From Dendrolimus kikuchii (Eukaryota > Arthropoda > Insecta > Lepidoptera > Lasiocampidae): a DNA stretch of 64,000 nucleotides. Shown here piece by piece: positions 20,757 through 32,210 of the stretch. The notes under the pieces were generated by a model that was given only the letters and a program-made list of their open reading frames with translations, made no database searches and had not been told where the DNA came from. A program made the position numbers and the translations under genes. Each line of letters starts with the position of its first letter. Position 1 is the stretch's first letter. The DNA lies in contig CM034408.1 in assembly GCA_019925095.2 (NCBI GenBank), positions 5,023,001 to 5,087,000 on the forward strand. The letters are read 5' to 3'.

Positions 20757-20848
20757 GGTAGTCTGAAGGAGATCGCCTTTGACGATAAGACCGCCCATTG
20801 TACTTTAATGTATGTGCAATAAAGTTATTCATTCATTCATTCATTCAT
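20757..20848 (+). mobile_element. LINE 3' tail (family T), short
   Basis: It carries gatcgcctttgacgataaga, ccgcccattgtac, aataaagttattcattc and an ATTC simple tail. Confidence 0.7.
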
Positions 20849-20966
20849 TGTATGTGTAATTTGCTATTTATATTTCTGTTCTTTGCCTAGATCATAAGTG
20901 TCTATTTTTGGTTTAGATGTAGTATTGTTTGGTTTTAAGTTTATGGAAATACTGTAGGATACTTTT

Positions 20967-21279
20967 ATCCGTGCAGGAACGGAGAAAGAATACAATTTCC
21001 TGCGGCCGGGCGGCCTGTCGTAAGAGGCGACAAAACAACCCACAGCCAGGTGGAAGGGCATTTGCCCGACTGGATGGCTACTACCCCTTGTCTAAAGTAT
21101 GTCGCCATAATAACCTTGAGTTGTGTTCCGGCATTAGTGACCAGGTTCCAGTCTCCCTTAAGAGAGTAGCAGCGCATTTGTAGCACCTTTGGTGTTGCAA
21201 ATGTCTATAGGCGATGGTAACCGTTTTCCATCAAGTGGGCCGTCTGCCTGTATGCTGAACTCCTGCAAAAAAAAAAAAT
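20967..21279 (+). mobile_element. SINE-C, representative full-length copy
   Basis: This is the reference for the most abundant repeat here, about 310 bp. It opens atccgtgcaggaacggagaa, continues gcggccgggcggcctgtcgt, ccacagccaggtgg, gactggatggctac, gttgtgttccggcattagtg and tgtagcacctttggtgttgc, and ends ggccgtctgcctg, tgctgaactcctgca and an A-run. Full copies share one 5' end and an A-rich 3' end, which suggests retroposition. Yet TGCAGGA at the left end and its complement TCCTGCA at the right end resemble short inverted termini. I see no A/B boxes and no coding frame, and I could not define target duplications. Confidence 0.85.
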
Positions 21280-21798
21280 CTTCGTGCTGTCAAAGAGCTA
21301 GGAGCTCGACGTTCATATGATGAGGAAGTCAATGCTCAACTATTATGACGACGATTTACTCAACATATAGCAATCGGTATTTTCAGTTGGTTTGCTTTGA
21401 GATCATTACGGCATTGGCGTAATAGATATTTTTTCGGTCCAACAAATTCTGAAGTCCATTTAAGTTTCTGAACATTCGGAATCAAGTTGGGAATTGTGCT
21501 TTGAGGTTAATGGTGTCTTTCTAGAACTTAATGCGAATTGTGGTAACGTATTGTGATGGACTTTATGTAATTTCTTTTCTTAAGATTTTTTCGGATCTCT
21601 TCATCGATATCTAGGGTTCTGTAGCCATTTTGGAAAATGGAACTCTTTTACAATTATCATGTATATCCGTCTGATTGTTAGTCTGTCTGTCTATGTGTAT
21701 ATCGTCGACGTCAGTGCAGGACCTTGTAACTACATTTTCAGATATATTATTTTTTTCGTCAAAATTGTGACATAATTATACAAATTACTTTGTACAAT
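21280..21798. other. Mostly unassigned; old repeat near 21590
   Basis: A phrase agggttctgtagccattttg with tccgtctgattgttagtctg looks like a common insect dispersed repeat. Nothing else is recognised. Confidence 0.35.
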
Positions 21799-22050
21799 TG
21801 ACGGCCTCTGTGGTTGAGCGGGCTAAGCCTTTGCCGGCGTACCTCACTGCAACGCAGAGGTTCCGGGTTCGATTCCTGGTATAGTAAATTTCGGAAACGT
21901 ATTTTCTCCGTTATTTACTATGGTCTGGGTGTCTGGGATCGGCCCCAGAGTAGTCCGTTGTATATTACCTATAACACAAGCGTAACTTGCTTAGTTTGGG
22001 GGTATACAATGTGTGTATTTGTCTGCCGATTATTTATTTATTTATTTATT
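21799..22050 (+). mobile_element. SINE-B, tRNA-derived head
   Basis: The head has tgtggttgagcgggctaagc (A-box-like) and gggttcgattcctgg (B-box-like). The body carries ggtctgggtgtctgggatcg and cagagtagtccgttgtatat, followed by a TTTA simple tail. It is the same family as 39926 and 63130(-). The head does not close as a tRNA cloverleaf. Confidence 0.8.
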
Positions 22051-23085
22051 TACAATTTTATTACAGTTTGTTATTAGTTTGCTCTGCGGAGTAGACACGT
22101 GTTAAACCCTAGGCAGTAGCTTTATTTTACAAACACACAATCTTAAATTCGATTTATTACATATAATAATAGCAAAGAAACTAAGTCCATATCGTCTAGA
22201 CAACTGCCAAGAAAAACATAGAAGTATGTCGAACCCAATTTGATTTGAAGTAAGTAATACAATGAATGACATGTTGTTAATGTCAACATAGATATTTATC
22301 AGTGAATTGGAAAAACGCGATTGCAGCGTCATTTATTTGGATAAACCGTCTATTCTCAGAAAACGACGACATTTATTTTTATAAAATGTATTCTAAGTAT
22401 TAACTTGGGATATAAGCCAGCACTATGTCGAGTTTCATTTATATACGTTCAGTAGTTTCCAAAAAAGATGCGATCGCAGCGCCATCTTTTGTGCTATTTT
22501 CGTCTACTCCACGGAAACGAAGTGTTTTATCGGGATAAAAGGATCCTAAGTTACCACCCGGGATACAAACTAGCTCCATTTCTAGTTTCATTTAAATCCA
22601 TTAAATACCTTCCACGTGATGCTCTAACAGACAAATAGACAGAAAGAGAGACAGACAGGCAAAAATTCTAAAAACTGTATTTTCGAAATTTGCTGGTCCG
22701 AACTAGCCCCCCTGAATTTTTGCACATTTTGTAACGCATTGTTCAAATTTGAACTATTTACAGATTTATTGTAGCATAGATAGATATTATAGATAGATAG
22801 ATAAACTAGTACACTGGAGAAAACTTAAGGTTTTCTTTATTGTATTAATTAACATATAACATTTTGATGTAAATTTATTTATTTAATTTGTTTGGGAAAC
22901 ACAATAGTTAATATTCTTAAATATAAAACACAAAATTAATACATATATCAATCAAGTTTCCACTAAAAAATAATTTATATAATAAAAATAAAAATTGGCT
23001 CAAATAGTTAATTACAAAAAAAAAAAAATATAATTATACGAAAATTACATAAATAAAATGTTAAAGAGGCGTTCAGCGGCGCCAC
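22050..23085. other. AT-rich DNA with old Q-type fragments
   Basis: Phrases such as gtttcatttatatacgttca and gtagtttccaaaaaagatgc suggest decayed Q-type repeats. A GATA microsatellite lies near 22780-22802. No coding frame is supported. Confidence 0.4.
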
Positions 23086-23215
23086 CTTTAAATTCAAATT
23101 CAAATTCATTTATTTATATAAACTTATTTTTAGGCCTTATATAATTATATCTAAAACTTGTGGTAATAACTCAATTTTTGAATTAAAATTAAGGCTATAT
23201 TTTTTTTTGGCGGCG
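23086..23215 (-). mobile_element. LINE 3' end with (AATTCA)n tail
   Basis: A run of aaattcaaattcaaattcat followed by a conserved-looking AT-rich segment resembles a LINE 3' end in reverse. A matching plus-strand tail is at 46376-46410. Confidence 0.45.
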
Positions 23216-23348
23216 GTTGCTGCACTAGACTCTAGGTCTGTATCGCGGCATCCAACACAATTTTATTATAAGAACTTAAATATAATGGTATTATTTATTA
23301 ATTAACCTAAAACTGCTGCGTGTGTGTGTGTGCTTGGTGTGTGTGCGC

Positions 23349-23550
23349 CTAGTGTTTTAGTCGGGTTGGTAATATGCATTCTGTGTCGCTGTAATTTAAT
23401 GTTTTTAACCATTTACTAATTTGGTGTTTAAACTTTGATGCTGACATTTCTTTGGCGGAGGGTGTGTTTTGGCATACTTTATTATAAATGGATATATGGG
23501 CGTATGGAGGAAGGCATTTGGCAAAGGATGTATGTGTTTTAGGTAAGGGC
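23349..23550 (-). mobile_element. Jockey-like LINE C-terminal fragment
   Basis: The minus frame reads TPLPKTHTSFAKCLPPYAHI, then NKVCQNTPSAKEMSASKFKH and QISKWLKTLNY, which looks like the extreme C-terminus of a Jockey-type reverse transcriptase. It joins directly to the satellite at 23577, and the combined frame is an artefact of that join. Confidence 0.55.
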
Positions 23551-23576
23551 GTCCTACCTATCGGGTACGACCTATC

Positions 23577-24266
23577 GGGTGCAATCGTGAATCTAAACCA
23601 TTCCGGGATCCACTTGAATACACACAAAAATAATTTCACCTAAATCCTTAAACTCGATTGCAGCGCCATCTACCGTGTTCAAATTTGAATCTAAACCATC
23701 CCGGGACCCACTTGAACACACATCAAATTTGAATCTAATCCATTCCGGGATCCACTTGAACATACACAAAAATAATTTCACCTAAATCCTTAAACCCGAT
23801 TGCAGCGCCATCTACCGGGTTCAAATTTGAATCTAAACCATCCCGGGACCCACTTGAACACACAAAAATAATTTCACCTAAATCCTTAAACCCGATTGCA
23901 GCGCCATCTACCGGGTTCAAATTTGAATCTAAACCATCCCGGGACCCACTTGAACACACAAAAATAATTTCACCTAAATCTTAAACCCGACAGCGCCATC
24001 TACCGGGTTCAAATTTGAATCTAAACCATCCCGGGACCCACTTGAACACACAAAAATAATTTCACCTAAATCCTTAAACCCGATTGCAGCGCCATCTACC
24101 GGGTTCAAATTTGAATCTAAACCATCCCGGGACCCACTTGAACACACAAAAATAATTTCACCTAAATCCTTAAACCCGATTGCAGCGCCATCTACCGGGT
24201 TCAAATTTGAATCTAAACCATCCCGGGACCCACTTGAACACACAAAAATAATTTCACTTAAATCAT
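23577..24266 (+). repeat. 96-bp satellite, about seven units
   Basis: The unit is 96 bp (aacacacaaaaataatttca, cctaaatccttaaacccgat, tgcagcgccatctaccgggt, tcaaatttgaatctaaacca, tcccgggacccacttg). The central units are nearly identical; the outer ones are diverged and one (near 23980) has a small deletion. As 96 is divisible by three, one minus frame stays open as a 32-residue repeat, but it has no sign of being a gene. The unit equals the middle of dispersed repeat S. Confidence 0.93.
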
Positions 24267-24419
24267 ACAAACGAAAATAAGATCAAACAGAGTCACCATT
24301 GCTCAAATCGGCCGGGAGAGATCATAACCAATGAATGGCTAGACTGATGTTGTGACTGATGTTTTTTAAATATATTTTTTTATTGATGAATATCATATTT
24401 TAATACTTATTATCCTATT

Positions 24420-24530
24420 CCGGACAAAGATAATTCCAAGAACACAACAATCATAAAAATTGGTTCAGCCGCTTTTCAGTTATAAATGGCGTAACTAACA
24501 CGACTTTGTTTAATATATATAGATTTTAAA
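24420..24530 (+). repeat. Repeat S tail
   Basis: The segment ttcagccgcttttcagttat followed by aacacgactttgtttaatat and a tatagat end matches the S tail at 51100-51165. With the satellite before it, it suggests an S element whose middle was amplified. Confidence 0.6.
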
Positions 24531-24749
24531 CTAAGGCAATTAAAAGGCACTTACGGTTTACTGTATTTTATTCCGGTACCAAACTTGTACATATACACAA
24601 CACGAAATTATTTTAAAACTACTTTTTCAACGGAGGAGGCGAGCACAGTCCAATGTCTCACCACGAGCAGGCAAAGTAAGTCTCACTTCACACTCTACGA
24701 AATCGCCCAACCTACCTCCTTTATAAACATTTAAGAGCTTTATTTTTAT

Positions 24750-25055
24750 TTTATGGCTTGGCAGCTAGGCCTTTAAGCCAGATCTTAGATTTAATGTAGT
24801 TTCTTCATTTTCTTAAACCTATGTGTAGCACAGCTGAATTGTAGGTTATCAGCTAGTGCCATTCAACGGAGTTCTTGTGATAACTCAAAAGGCCACATTT
24901 GACTTTACAGTTCACATTTCTCACAAAACACATAATTACTACTCAAAAACTATCAATATCCTACAACTATTGTTCATTTTAGAGTAATTTTACACATTTT
25001 TAAAAAATAAAACTGCACAGCACAACATCTCCTTTCAGTTCCCACCAAAAACTTC
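24750..25055 (+). repeat. Dispersed repeat, copy 2 of 2 (partner at 1293)
   Basis: This matches 1293-1607 closely in the same orientation (tggcttggcagctaggcctt to acatctcctttcagttccc). Confidence 0.75.
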
Positions 25056-25540
25056 AAACAAACATTTAAGATTCATTCGTCGAGTACACCCGGTGACACA
25101 AGTTTGATTTTCTGCATACATGAATTTCACCCGGGTGAAAAAGTGAAATTGCCTACAAAACAATTATTTCATTGTCTATGTCGAGCCTAATTCTAATTTG
25201 GTCGATGGATAAATATCTACGCGGAATCGATCAAGACTAACAAGACAACGAAGGACATTGTTGAACATTTCTATTCAAAGTAGAAACTAACGAATACATT
25301 TCATTATAAACTAAACATTTTCTTTACATCAAACGTAAACGGATTCAAATCTGAGCGAATATGAATTTTGTGGGAGTAGTTTTATTTTTAAACAGCGTTT
25401 TATTTCGGTTTCATGTCTATTTTGAAATTTACGTTTTGATAAACAGTAACGTAACTGCACTAAAGCCGTGCTCAAAACTGATCTAGTGCGAACCAGTTAC
25501 GCAGAGTGCAGTGTTCCGTATCACAGAAATCAGTCAAGAT
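25056..25540. other. Unassigned intronic DNA
   Basis: Nothing recognised. Confidence 0.35.
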
Positions 25541-25760
25541 TAGATAGATAGATAGATAACACTTTATTGTACACCATTACAGAAAAACTTACGACCTAGT
25601 ATTATTTTAGTTGAGTACAAAGGGCGGTCTTATCGCTAAAAAGCGATCTCTTCCAGACAACCCGTGGCAATAATATTCTGATTAGGAGTGGCGAAGGTGA
25701 TATACATAATTATTGTACGATTACTTACATTTTAATATATTTAATTACATTATACTATAC
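25541..25760 (-). mobile_element. LINE 3' tail (family T), reverse
   Basis: A TAGA simple tail, then aacactttattgtacaccat, gggcggtcttatcgctaaaa and agcgatctcttccagacaac. It is close to the SINE-interrupted copy at 49840-50400. Confidence 0.75.
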
Positions 25761-26745
25761 TATCAGTCAAGATTAATTAATATTATTAATTTCCATACTT
25801 AGTATGAGTAGTTGGTTTTCTATATCCGCATAGTATTTTATAATTGTATTGGCCATACGTTAAGGAATCGGATCACGTAATAATACGAGTGCCTTCTATG
25901 TGCCTTTCCTTCACACCTTTGCAGCTCCTAATAACCCTTTCCTTATCCCATAATTCGTCAAAATTATGAATGCCGCGCCACCTAGCGGACGGATTAGTCG
26001 TCGATCTGTTACGGCGGAACAATTACGTGCGCGTGCGCCACCCTCTTGCTACCCTTACCAAAAGTGCTGTGCAAATTATTCATAAACTATAAAAATCAAG
26101 AAGTGCTGTGTTTCCTGGCTTCCGTCATCGGCATCAAGACAAAAAATCGGTGAGTCCTCTCTTGTATCCTATCCTCTGTCAATAGAGGGTTACTTATATT
26201 TATTGCGTGATCCATTCTGCCATTTTTGCCAAGGCGACGAGACAATCAAAAAACCAGTGCGTAACTAATAATAGTTGAGGCAAATTCCTCCATTCTTGAC
26301 TTTAGTCAAGACAAGACTTTAGTCGAGGAAATTTAATTCTTTTAAATCAAATCAGTTACTCCTTTTTGTGAGTTACTAATAGAACGCGTCCTTCTTGTTA
26401 GTAATTGTGACCAAATGCAATTTACTTTATGATACAGATACATTTAGGATTTGGCCTTGATGGTTCATTTGAAAAAATTACAGTGATTTTGCATAGAGTA
26501 GTTGAGAGGTTTCCGAACGATGTGTGAGCGAGAAAGATAGATAACGAATGAAAGAAAAGATTTGAACGATAAACAATAGAGGGTAGGGGAAAAAAGACAA
26601 GGGACGATCGAATATGCATGGGTGGAGAGCTGGTGTTGGACGAAGGACGATGGGACAATTTTACGAATTCTTTGCTTCAATTATTCGGAAGCTTGGTTTG
26701 GCGATTAAATAGATATATGTTGATTTTAGTTTGTTAGAAAAATTG
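25761..26745. other. Unassigned intronic DNA
   Basis: The minus-strand frames at 26422-26680 have no recognisable domain and look like chance. No repeat boundary is clear. Confidence 0.4.
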
Positions 26746-26750
26746 TCTAC

Positions 26751-27344
26751 ACGGATGCGTATTCAAGAGGACTTTATTTTATTTGGTGTTATCACTCTTA
26801 CAAAAACAATTTGCGTGACCCTTTTTGGTGTTACCAGTCTAAGAAATATAAATTGCGCAACCTTTTAGTGTTGCCATTTAAATAGTGGTTTTGTGCCATC
26901 TTTCGACACCTTGTAGTAGACAGGAATAAATAGTAAAGATGCGTTAATAGATGTTGTAAGATGCAATATAATAAAAAGATTACAATTATTTTAAAAAGTG
27001 AAACAGCTCTACTAATTTCTACACCACATTTATATTATACTATATAGTTATAGTAATTAGAATGACACATGGACAGTGGTTTGGGACCAATATTTTATCT
27101 ATAATTTTGCTCTCCTTTTTTATTTAGTTTTAGTATTTAATTTTAGGTTTCTATTTTATAGTTTAGTTTAATTTTTAAAATAATTTTGGTTGTTGCAACA
27201 CATGGACTATAATTTATAAATATATTGTCTGAAGTCTGGATGGAAATAAACCATTATACAAATGGCAACACTAAAAGGTTGTACAATTTATTTTTATATA
27301 GAGTGGTAACACTTAATAAAAAGTGTTCTTGAAAACGCATCGGT
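26751..27344. mobile_element. M4: ~594-bp foldback element
   Basis: The left arm (gatgcgtattcaagagg through aaccttttagtgttgccatt at 26861-26880) pairs with the right arm (aatggcaacactaaaaggtt through gttcttgaaaacgcatc). The arms exceed 100 nt with several indels. The motif tggcaacactaaaaggttgt also occurs alone at 56286. Non-coding. Confidence 0.7.
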
Positions 27345-28180
27345 ATTGACATTTTTGTAACAACCTAAAAATCAAAAATAAAAGAAACAAGCTTCATAAA
27401 TAATGAAGCAAACATAGCCACAACCTAAAATCATCGTTGTGTCGGATATAATTCCGGCACAGAAATACGCTGAGTGCAAACCTTGTTTGCTGAAAATGCG
27501 GCTTACAAATTCTCAAAATATGTTCTGTGTATAATAATATACAAGGAATGTAATTACGTCGCTACTTCTTGAAATAAAGTCTTTCTTTCTTTCTTCGTTC
27601 GTTTTTGTAATGATTTTAGTAGGTATACGGGGAAGTAGCTGAAATATCCACACCATTTCACTGTCAGCCCCTGAGCAGTGGTGTATGCATACAGCGTTTC
27701 CACTTCGAAAAAAAAGTACATATCAAACGAGGCATAGAAGTATGATTTGCAAGTAAAATATCTTATATGAAAACACAGCAAAATGTTATTAACGGTCCTA
27801 TTTTCCCTTTTGAATGTTGTTTTATTGCTTAGTAATGAACATTGGAAATTAAGGATGGCGGTGAACAATTTTTTGTTTCTTTAAAGATCATCTCGAACCT
27901 TAGAACAATAACTGAAGCTTTAATTAAGCATATCGTAATAAATAACATACATACATTTGAACTGTATTAACTTTTGATGTTGAAGGAGTGTTGGAAAGAG
28001 ATAAGTATACCCCCGTATACGTATAGTACGTTCGTTATTTAAACAGTCACAAATTTAAAGCAAGAAAGTTTATGTCGCTGTCTCGCTTTAAAATAATGAC
28101 AATAATAAGCTGGTCTTACGTTACAAAAAAAGATTATCAACAATACGTATTAATGTAACTAATGGTCGCCCGTGGTCGAA
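27345..28180. other. Unassigned intronic DNA
   Basis: The minus frame 27554-27868 has no recognised domain. Nothing else is supported. Confidence 0.4.
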
Positions 28181-28184
28181 ATTC

Positions 28185-28822
28185 GACCATAATAATTAAT
28201 GTCAGACTATATTTCTATAATCACAGATTTCGCCAAGGCTACACTGCTAATTTGAGTTGAACAATAAACAAAAGATCATATATGCGTGTGTGTGTCAAAT
28301 ACATGGTAGTGTGTGTAATGTTTTTTTAAATTGATTTAATCCTTTATCCGTGCAGGAACGGAGAAAGAATACAATTTCCTGCGGCCTGGCGGCCTGTCGT
28401 AAGAGGTGACTAAACAACCCACAGCCAGGTGGTAGGGTATTTGCTGGACTGGATGGCGACCACCCCTGGTCTAGAGTATGCCACCATAACAACCTTGAGC
28501 TGTGTTCCGGCATTAGTGACCAGGTTCCAGTCTTCCTTAAGAGAGCAGCAGCGCATTTGTAGCACATTTGGTGTTGCAAATGTACATAGGCGATGGTAAC
28601 CGCTTTCCATCAAGTAGGCCGTTTGCCTGTCTGCTGAACTCCTGCAATAAAATAAAAATAAAAAATGTATTTGCTATGCATGATTAAAAAAAATATTAGC
28701 ATTCGTCCCTTCTTTTCTGTATAAACTATATATGTGTGTGAAATTTCATACTCCTCCGTTCGCGTAATTTTCGTAAAAAGGGGTACTAAGTTTTTGCTTC
28801 ACGTATTAATATATAGATAACA
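28185..28822 (+). repeat. Repeat R, copy split by SINE-C
   Basis: Left part to about 28340 and right part from about 28661 match 7090-7482. The break lies between ttgatttaat and atgtattt, which are contiguous in the 7090 copy. Confidence 0.8.
28343..28660 (+). mobile_element. SINE-C inserted in repeat R
   Basis: A full-length copy starting atccgtgcaggaacgg and ending ctcctgcaataaaataaaaa. The uninterrupted R copy at 7090 gives the pre-insertion site. Confidence 0.88.
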
Positions 28823-29209
28823 TAATTGGATTCAAATTGAGAATTACAATTACTTATTAATTTTGACCTTCATCCCGTCCGAATTTTTTTTAATATTATT
28901 TTTTTGTTGCACTCATGTTCATGTATGCTTTATTACGTTATATGACTAAAAAGCTGTTACACTGCTTTTATTTTAGACAGATTTCTATGTCTGTAACTAT
29001 ATTGTTCTGTGTCTTGAATAGACAGAAAGAAATTCATGACTTCACATTGAAACTAATTGAGTTAATTTGTCTGTGGCGATTAAGCTTTATTTTAACTGGA
29101 GGGTATTGATTCTTTCATTTGTATACGATAATTCGATTCGTGTACTTTATTTAGTTTATTAGTGTTTCGTAATTTTCGGATAATACTAATAACTGATATA
29201 TATTGTTAC
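28823..29209. other. Unassigned AT-rich DNA
   Basis: No gene or repeat boundary recognised. Confidence 0.35.
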
Positions 29210-29213
29210 GGGT

Positions 29214-29633
29214 TGCAGGACTGAATTGAAATGCCGTTAGAATTACTATAGAATTTATTAGAACTATACAAACACGTATAATACAGGTAAAAATATAACA
29301 ACACGCGCAAAATCCGTCACTATATAGATTATCGAATGTACATACGTCTTGCCTCGCTTGTGACTATCGCTAGACTGCCGATCTCTCCATTGGGCCATTG
29401 CTTTATACTGCACCGATACAATATGGCTGCCCGCCCGCGTAGATCGAATTTCTTAGAATCAGTTCGACACACCTGTCTAATGACTGCCATAAATGATTAC
29501 AATACACAATAGGCTGTTTTTCTAATTATAAATTTTAAATACAAAGTAAACAAAAGAAGTCCAAATGGGGAAAGGTAATAAAGTGTGCTTTTTATGGTAG
29601 GCAGGTATGCATCCACTTTGTCGACGTGTAACA
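29214..29633 (-). mobile_element. Solo LTR D, 420 bp, ATAT target duplication
   Basis: It runs from tgttacgggttgcagg to cgtgtaaca, with ATAT at 29210-29213 and 29634-29637. It is the family of LTRs B, C, F and G, in reverse orientation. Confidence 0.88.
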
Positions 29634-29779
29634 ATATTATATAGTATCTTAGTGAGGTCTCCCAATGCTTTTTAATTGTCTGTGCGGAAGTTTTTCTGTT
29701 TGGTTTTAAACCTGACGAAGATTCCTCATCAGAAGAGGTATGTTTTATCAAGAACTTGTGAAGTTAAAGTTCTTTAGAA

Positions 29780-30080
29780 TCGATAGAACTTATTGTCCCG
29801 GAAATCCCGCGGGATTTTTCTGTGATAATTTAAATAATTTAATTTTTAAAAATTCGATAAATAAAAAATGCGGTTTTTTCACCGGTCAATAGCAAATATT
29901 ATGTAATAAAATGTGTCGTATTTTTTACCCCAGGAATTTTCCCGCGAGCGGTTTGAAGTTGTTCGGATGCATAAAAAATTATCTTATTCTGACACAGTAG
30001 CCCTTTACTCATTTACCGAGCGAGATGTAGCTCGAGGCTATTATTATTATAATTTTAAAAATAAACTATACATAGTAATC
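29780..30080 (+). repeat. Old dispersed repeat with 'cccgcggga' phrases
   Basis: Phrases aatcccgcgggatttttctg and ttgttcggatgcataaaaa recur loosely at 49330, 50610-50700, 58240-58330 and 58370-58480. The frame 29913-30179 crosses this repeat and is not a gene. Confidence 0.45.
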
Positions 30081-30349
30081 TATCTACCAATAAAGTGTTT
30101 ATGGGGTGACCCTAATCTTAGTACGTATTTTTATGACCTTCGGCTACTATATAATGGTATAATAAAATTCCATTATTGAACTACGGGATGCCTTTCTTGG
30201 TGATAAAATGATAGCAAGATTATTTGTGCCATTTTAGAGACGGCGTTTGTTGCTTTTTTGTTTTGATGATGCGACATCCGATATGACTCCTATGAAAAGA
30301 AATTTGGTTTTATTTCGAATTACTTAAAAGAGAATTCTTTCATAGAGCA

Positions 30350-30705
30350 AAAGAGAATTTGTTTCAAAGAGCAGTGGAACACGGAGTAGGTATGCTGAGT
30401 ATTAAACTAAGAGACTGCTTGAAAAGTACAGATATCTGAAAGAAAATGAAACTGGTAAACGTAGTACAAATAGCAGGAAAGTTAAAGTGGAAGTGGGTAG
30501 GTCATACGGTGAAGCCCATCAGACAATAGATGGAGACAAAGAATTCTTTTGTGTTACCCTAGAGATTACAAAAGAGGTCGTGGAAGCCCTATTATAAAAT
30601 TGAACGATGATACTGCGTAACAGCGAGATTATGAGGCAAAAGATGAGGCCATGGAGGAGGCCTACATGAAGAAATTGAGAAACTTGGAAAAAATAAAATA
30701 CATAA
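30350..30705 (+). pseudogene. RTE-clade LINE C-terminus, decayed
   Basis: With frame corrections the plus strand reads QRAVERSMLSIKLRDCLKS-like, then LKWKWVGHT, RGRGSP-like and finally EEAYMKKL. This order is the C-terminal end of RTE-type reverse transcriptases (the typical RAMER, LKWQWAGHI, WRTLQEAY series). Several stops and shifts make it inactive, and it is older than the other RTE-like copies in the window. Confidence 0.65.
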
Positions 30706-30829
30706 TATAGTCAAGGTGGGGAAGTCTATCAGTGGGGGAACTCTATACATCTCTCGTTATTTCTGTGTTTGAATAGCAACGACGATAGTAAATCGGTTAG
30801 TAAAACATAAGACACCATTTAATTCTATT

Positions 30830-31070
30830 TTCAAATTGCATACATACATACATACATACATAACTTCACGCCAGTTCCCTTGCGGGGTAGGCACGAACAA
30901 CAGAGCGCCATTTAGGCCCATTCTTACACACCTCACTTGCTTCTTTGACATTCATAACTCTTGTCATGCACGCTCGTCTGTTCTTAAGGCTCCTGACATC
31001 ACCCTCCGCTAGTACACGATCAATTTGATCGTGGAAGGTGTGTCGTGGCCTTCCACGACTTCAAATTGCA
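30830..31070 (-). mobile_element. RTE-like LINE 3' end with 11-bp TSD
   Basis: A 219-bp insert (30841-31059) with CATA tail and conserved 3' end, flanked by ttcaaattgca at 30830-30840 and 31060-31070. The frame is open but covers only the last part of the protein. Confidence 0.9.
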
Positions 31071-31390
31071 GTTGATGTTAATTCCGTTTAAATAAGGTAA
31101 AAAACGAGAGGTACCTATACAAACTTACCCCACTGACGGACTTACCTAGACTATATTAAAAAAAAATACATGCAATGAAGAAATTAAGGGTTTTTTTTAA
31201 ATTATGTACTTTATTTAAAATGATAATTATAACATATAGAGGTTAATAAAGAATAGGTTAATTTAACTCTAAACAGGCTAACTCAGCAAATGCTGATTTA
31301 TAACAACCAGCGCTGGTCTTTTTCATTAGTGCCTATAGTTGGACATATCGAGCTACTACCGCCGACTTGTAAGTGACATCTCTACCTAAA
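31071..31390. other. Unassigned intronic DNA
   Basis: Nothing recognised. Confidence 0.35.
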
Positions 31391-31396
31391 TTTTTT

Positions 31397-31712
31397 ATCC
31401 GTGCAGGAACGGAGAAAGAATACAATTTTCTGCGGCCGGGCTGCCTGTCGTAAGAGGTGACAAAACAACCCACAGCCAGGTGGTGGGGTGTTTGCCCGAT
31501 TGGATGGCTACCACCCCTGGTTTAGGGTAGGCTACCATAACAAGCTTTAGTTGGTTGTGTTCCAGCATCAGTGGCCAGGTCCCAGTCTCCCTTAAGAGAT
31601 CAACAGCGGATTTTTAGTACCTTTGATGTTGCAAATGTCCATAGGCGATGGTAACCGCTTTCCGCCAAGTGGGCCGTCTGCCTGTCTGCTGAACTCCTGT
31701 AATAAAAAAAAA
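31397..31712 (+). mobile_element. SINE-C, full length
   Basis: It runs from atccgtgcaggaacggagaa to the 3' end tgctgaactcctgtaataaa, with scattered differences from the reference. Confidence 0.87.
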
Positions 31713-32006
31713 GAAATTACAATCAAAACGTCCCACTCGGTACCCTACAAGTATTCGTGGGATAAATTCAAATACGTCACATACATGTATTTTCGTCACG
31801 CAATTATGCTCGGAAAATAGGAAATGCTTTTGACAACTTGTGGAATATTTTCGAGGAGAAGTTCCATCGAGTGTAAACTTTTCTCCCGTACGAACTTTTC
31901 GATAAGATTACGTCGTCTGTTTACATCTGTACCCATTTTATTATGACAAATATTGGTAGCAGTTCGAGTTGTATTCAGTGTTTACGCGTGGTACATATAA
32001 ACACAG
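31713..32006. other. Unassigned intronic DNA
   Basis: Nothing recognised. Confidence 0.3.
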
Positions 32007-32210
32007 TTTTAGGGCCGCTTGCAGAAGGTTGCTTAAATTTATTTAAGAAACGTAAAACGTATTTAACACCCTTAAATACAATTAGCGTCTTGCACAACGC
32101 AAAATACGTTTCAAGAACTGTCAATAAGTTTTGTGTAAAACGTATTTACGCAGTTTAATATGATTAACTAATTTTATTTAAAGGCGATGGTTATGCAAGC
32201 GGCCCTAAAA
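32007..32210. mobile_element. M5: 204-bp MITE with 17-bp perfect TIRs
   Basis: ttttagggccgcttgca opens the element and its exact reverse complement tgcaagcggccctaaaa closes it. The interior is AT-rich and non-coding with further imperfect pairing. The TTA/TAA at the ends recalls PIF/Harbinger targets but is part of the palindrome. Confidence 0.85.

Noticed and set aside
20929..21186. Open frames of 60-100 residues inside SINE-C copies on both strands
   Set aside because: They recur only because the repeat recurs. The frames are broken differently in each copy and there is no conserved start.
21799..21880. Functional tRNA gene at the SINE-B head
   Set aside because: It has the promoter boxes, but the cloverleaf does not close and the body and tail mark it as a SINE.
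23577..24266. CRISPR-like array
   Set aside because: The units are contiguous 96-bp tandem repeats with no unique spacers, in a eukaryotic intron.
23735..24270. Tandem-repeat protein of 32-residue units on the minus strand
   Set aside because: The frame stays open only because the satellite period is 96 bp. It has no promoter, no splice context and no similarity, and the monomer is a non-coding dispersed repeat.
29913..30179. 88-residue plus frame as a small gene
   Set aside because: It runs across an old dispersed repeat that recurs at 50610-50700 and shows no domain.
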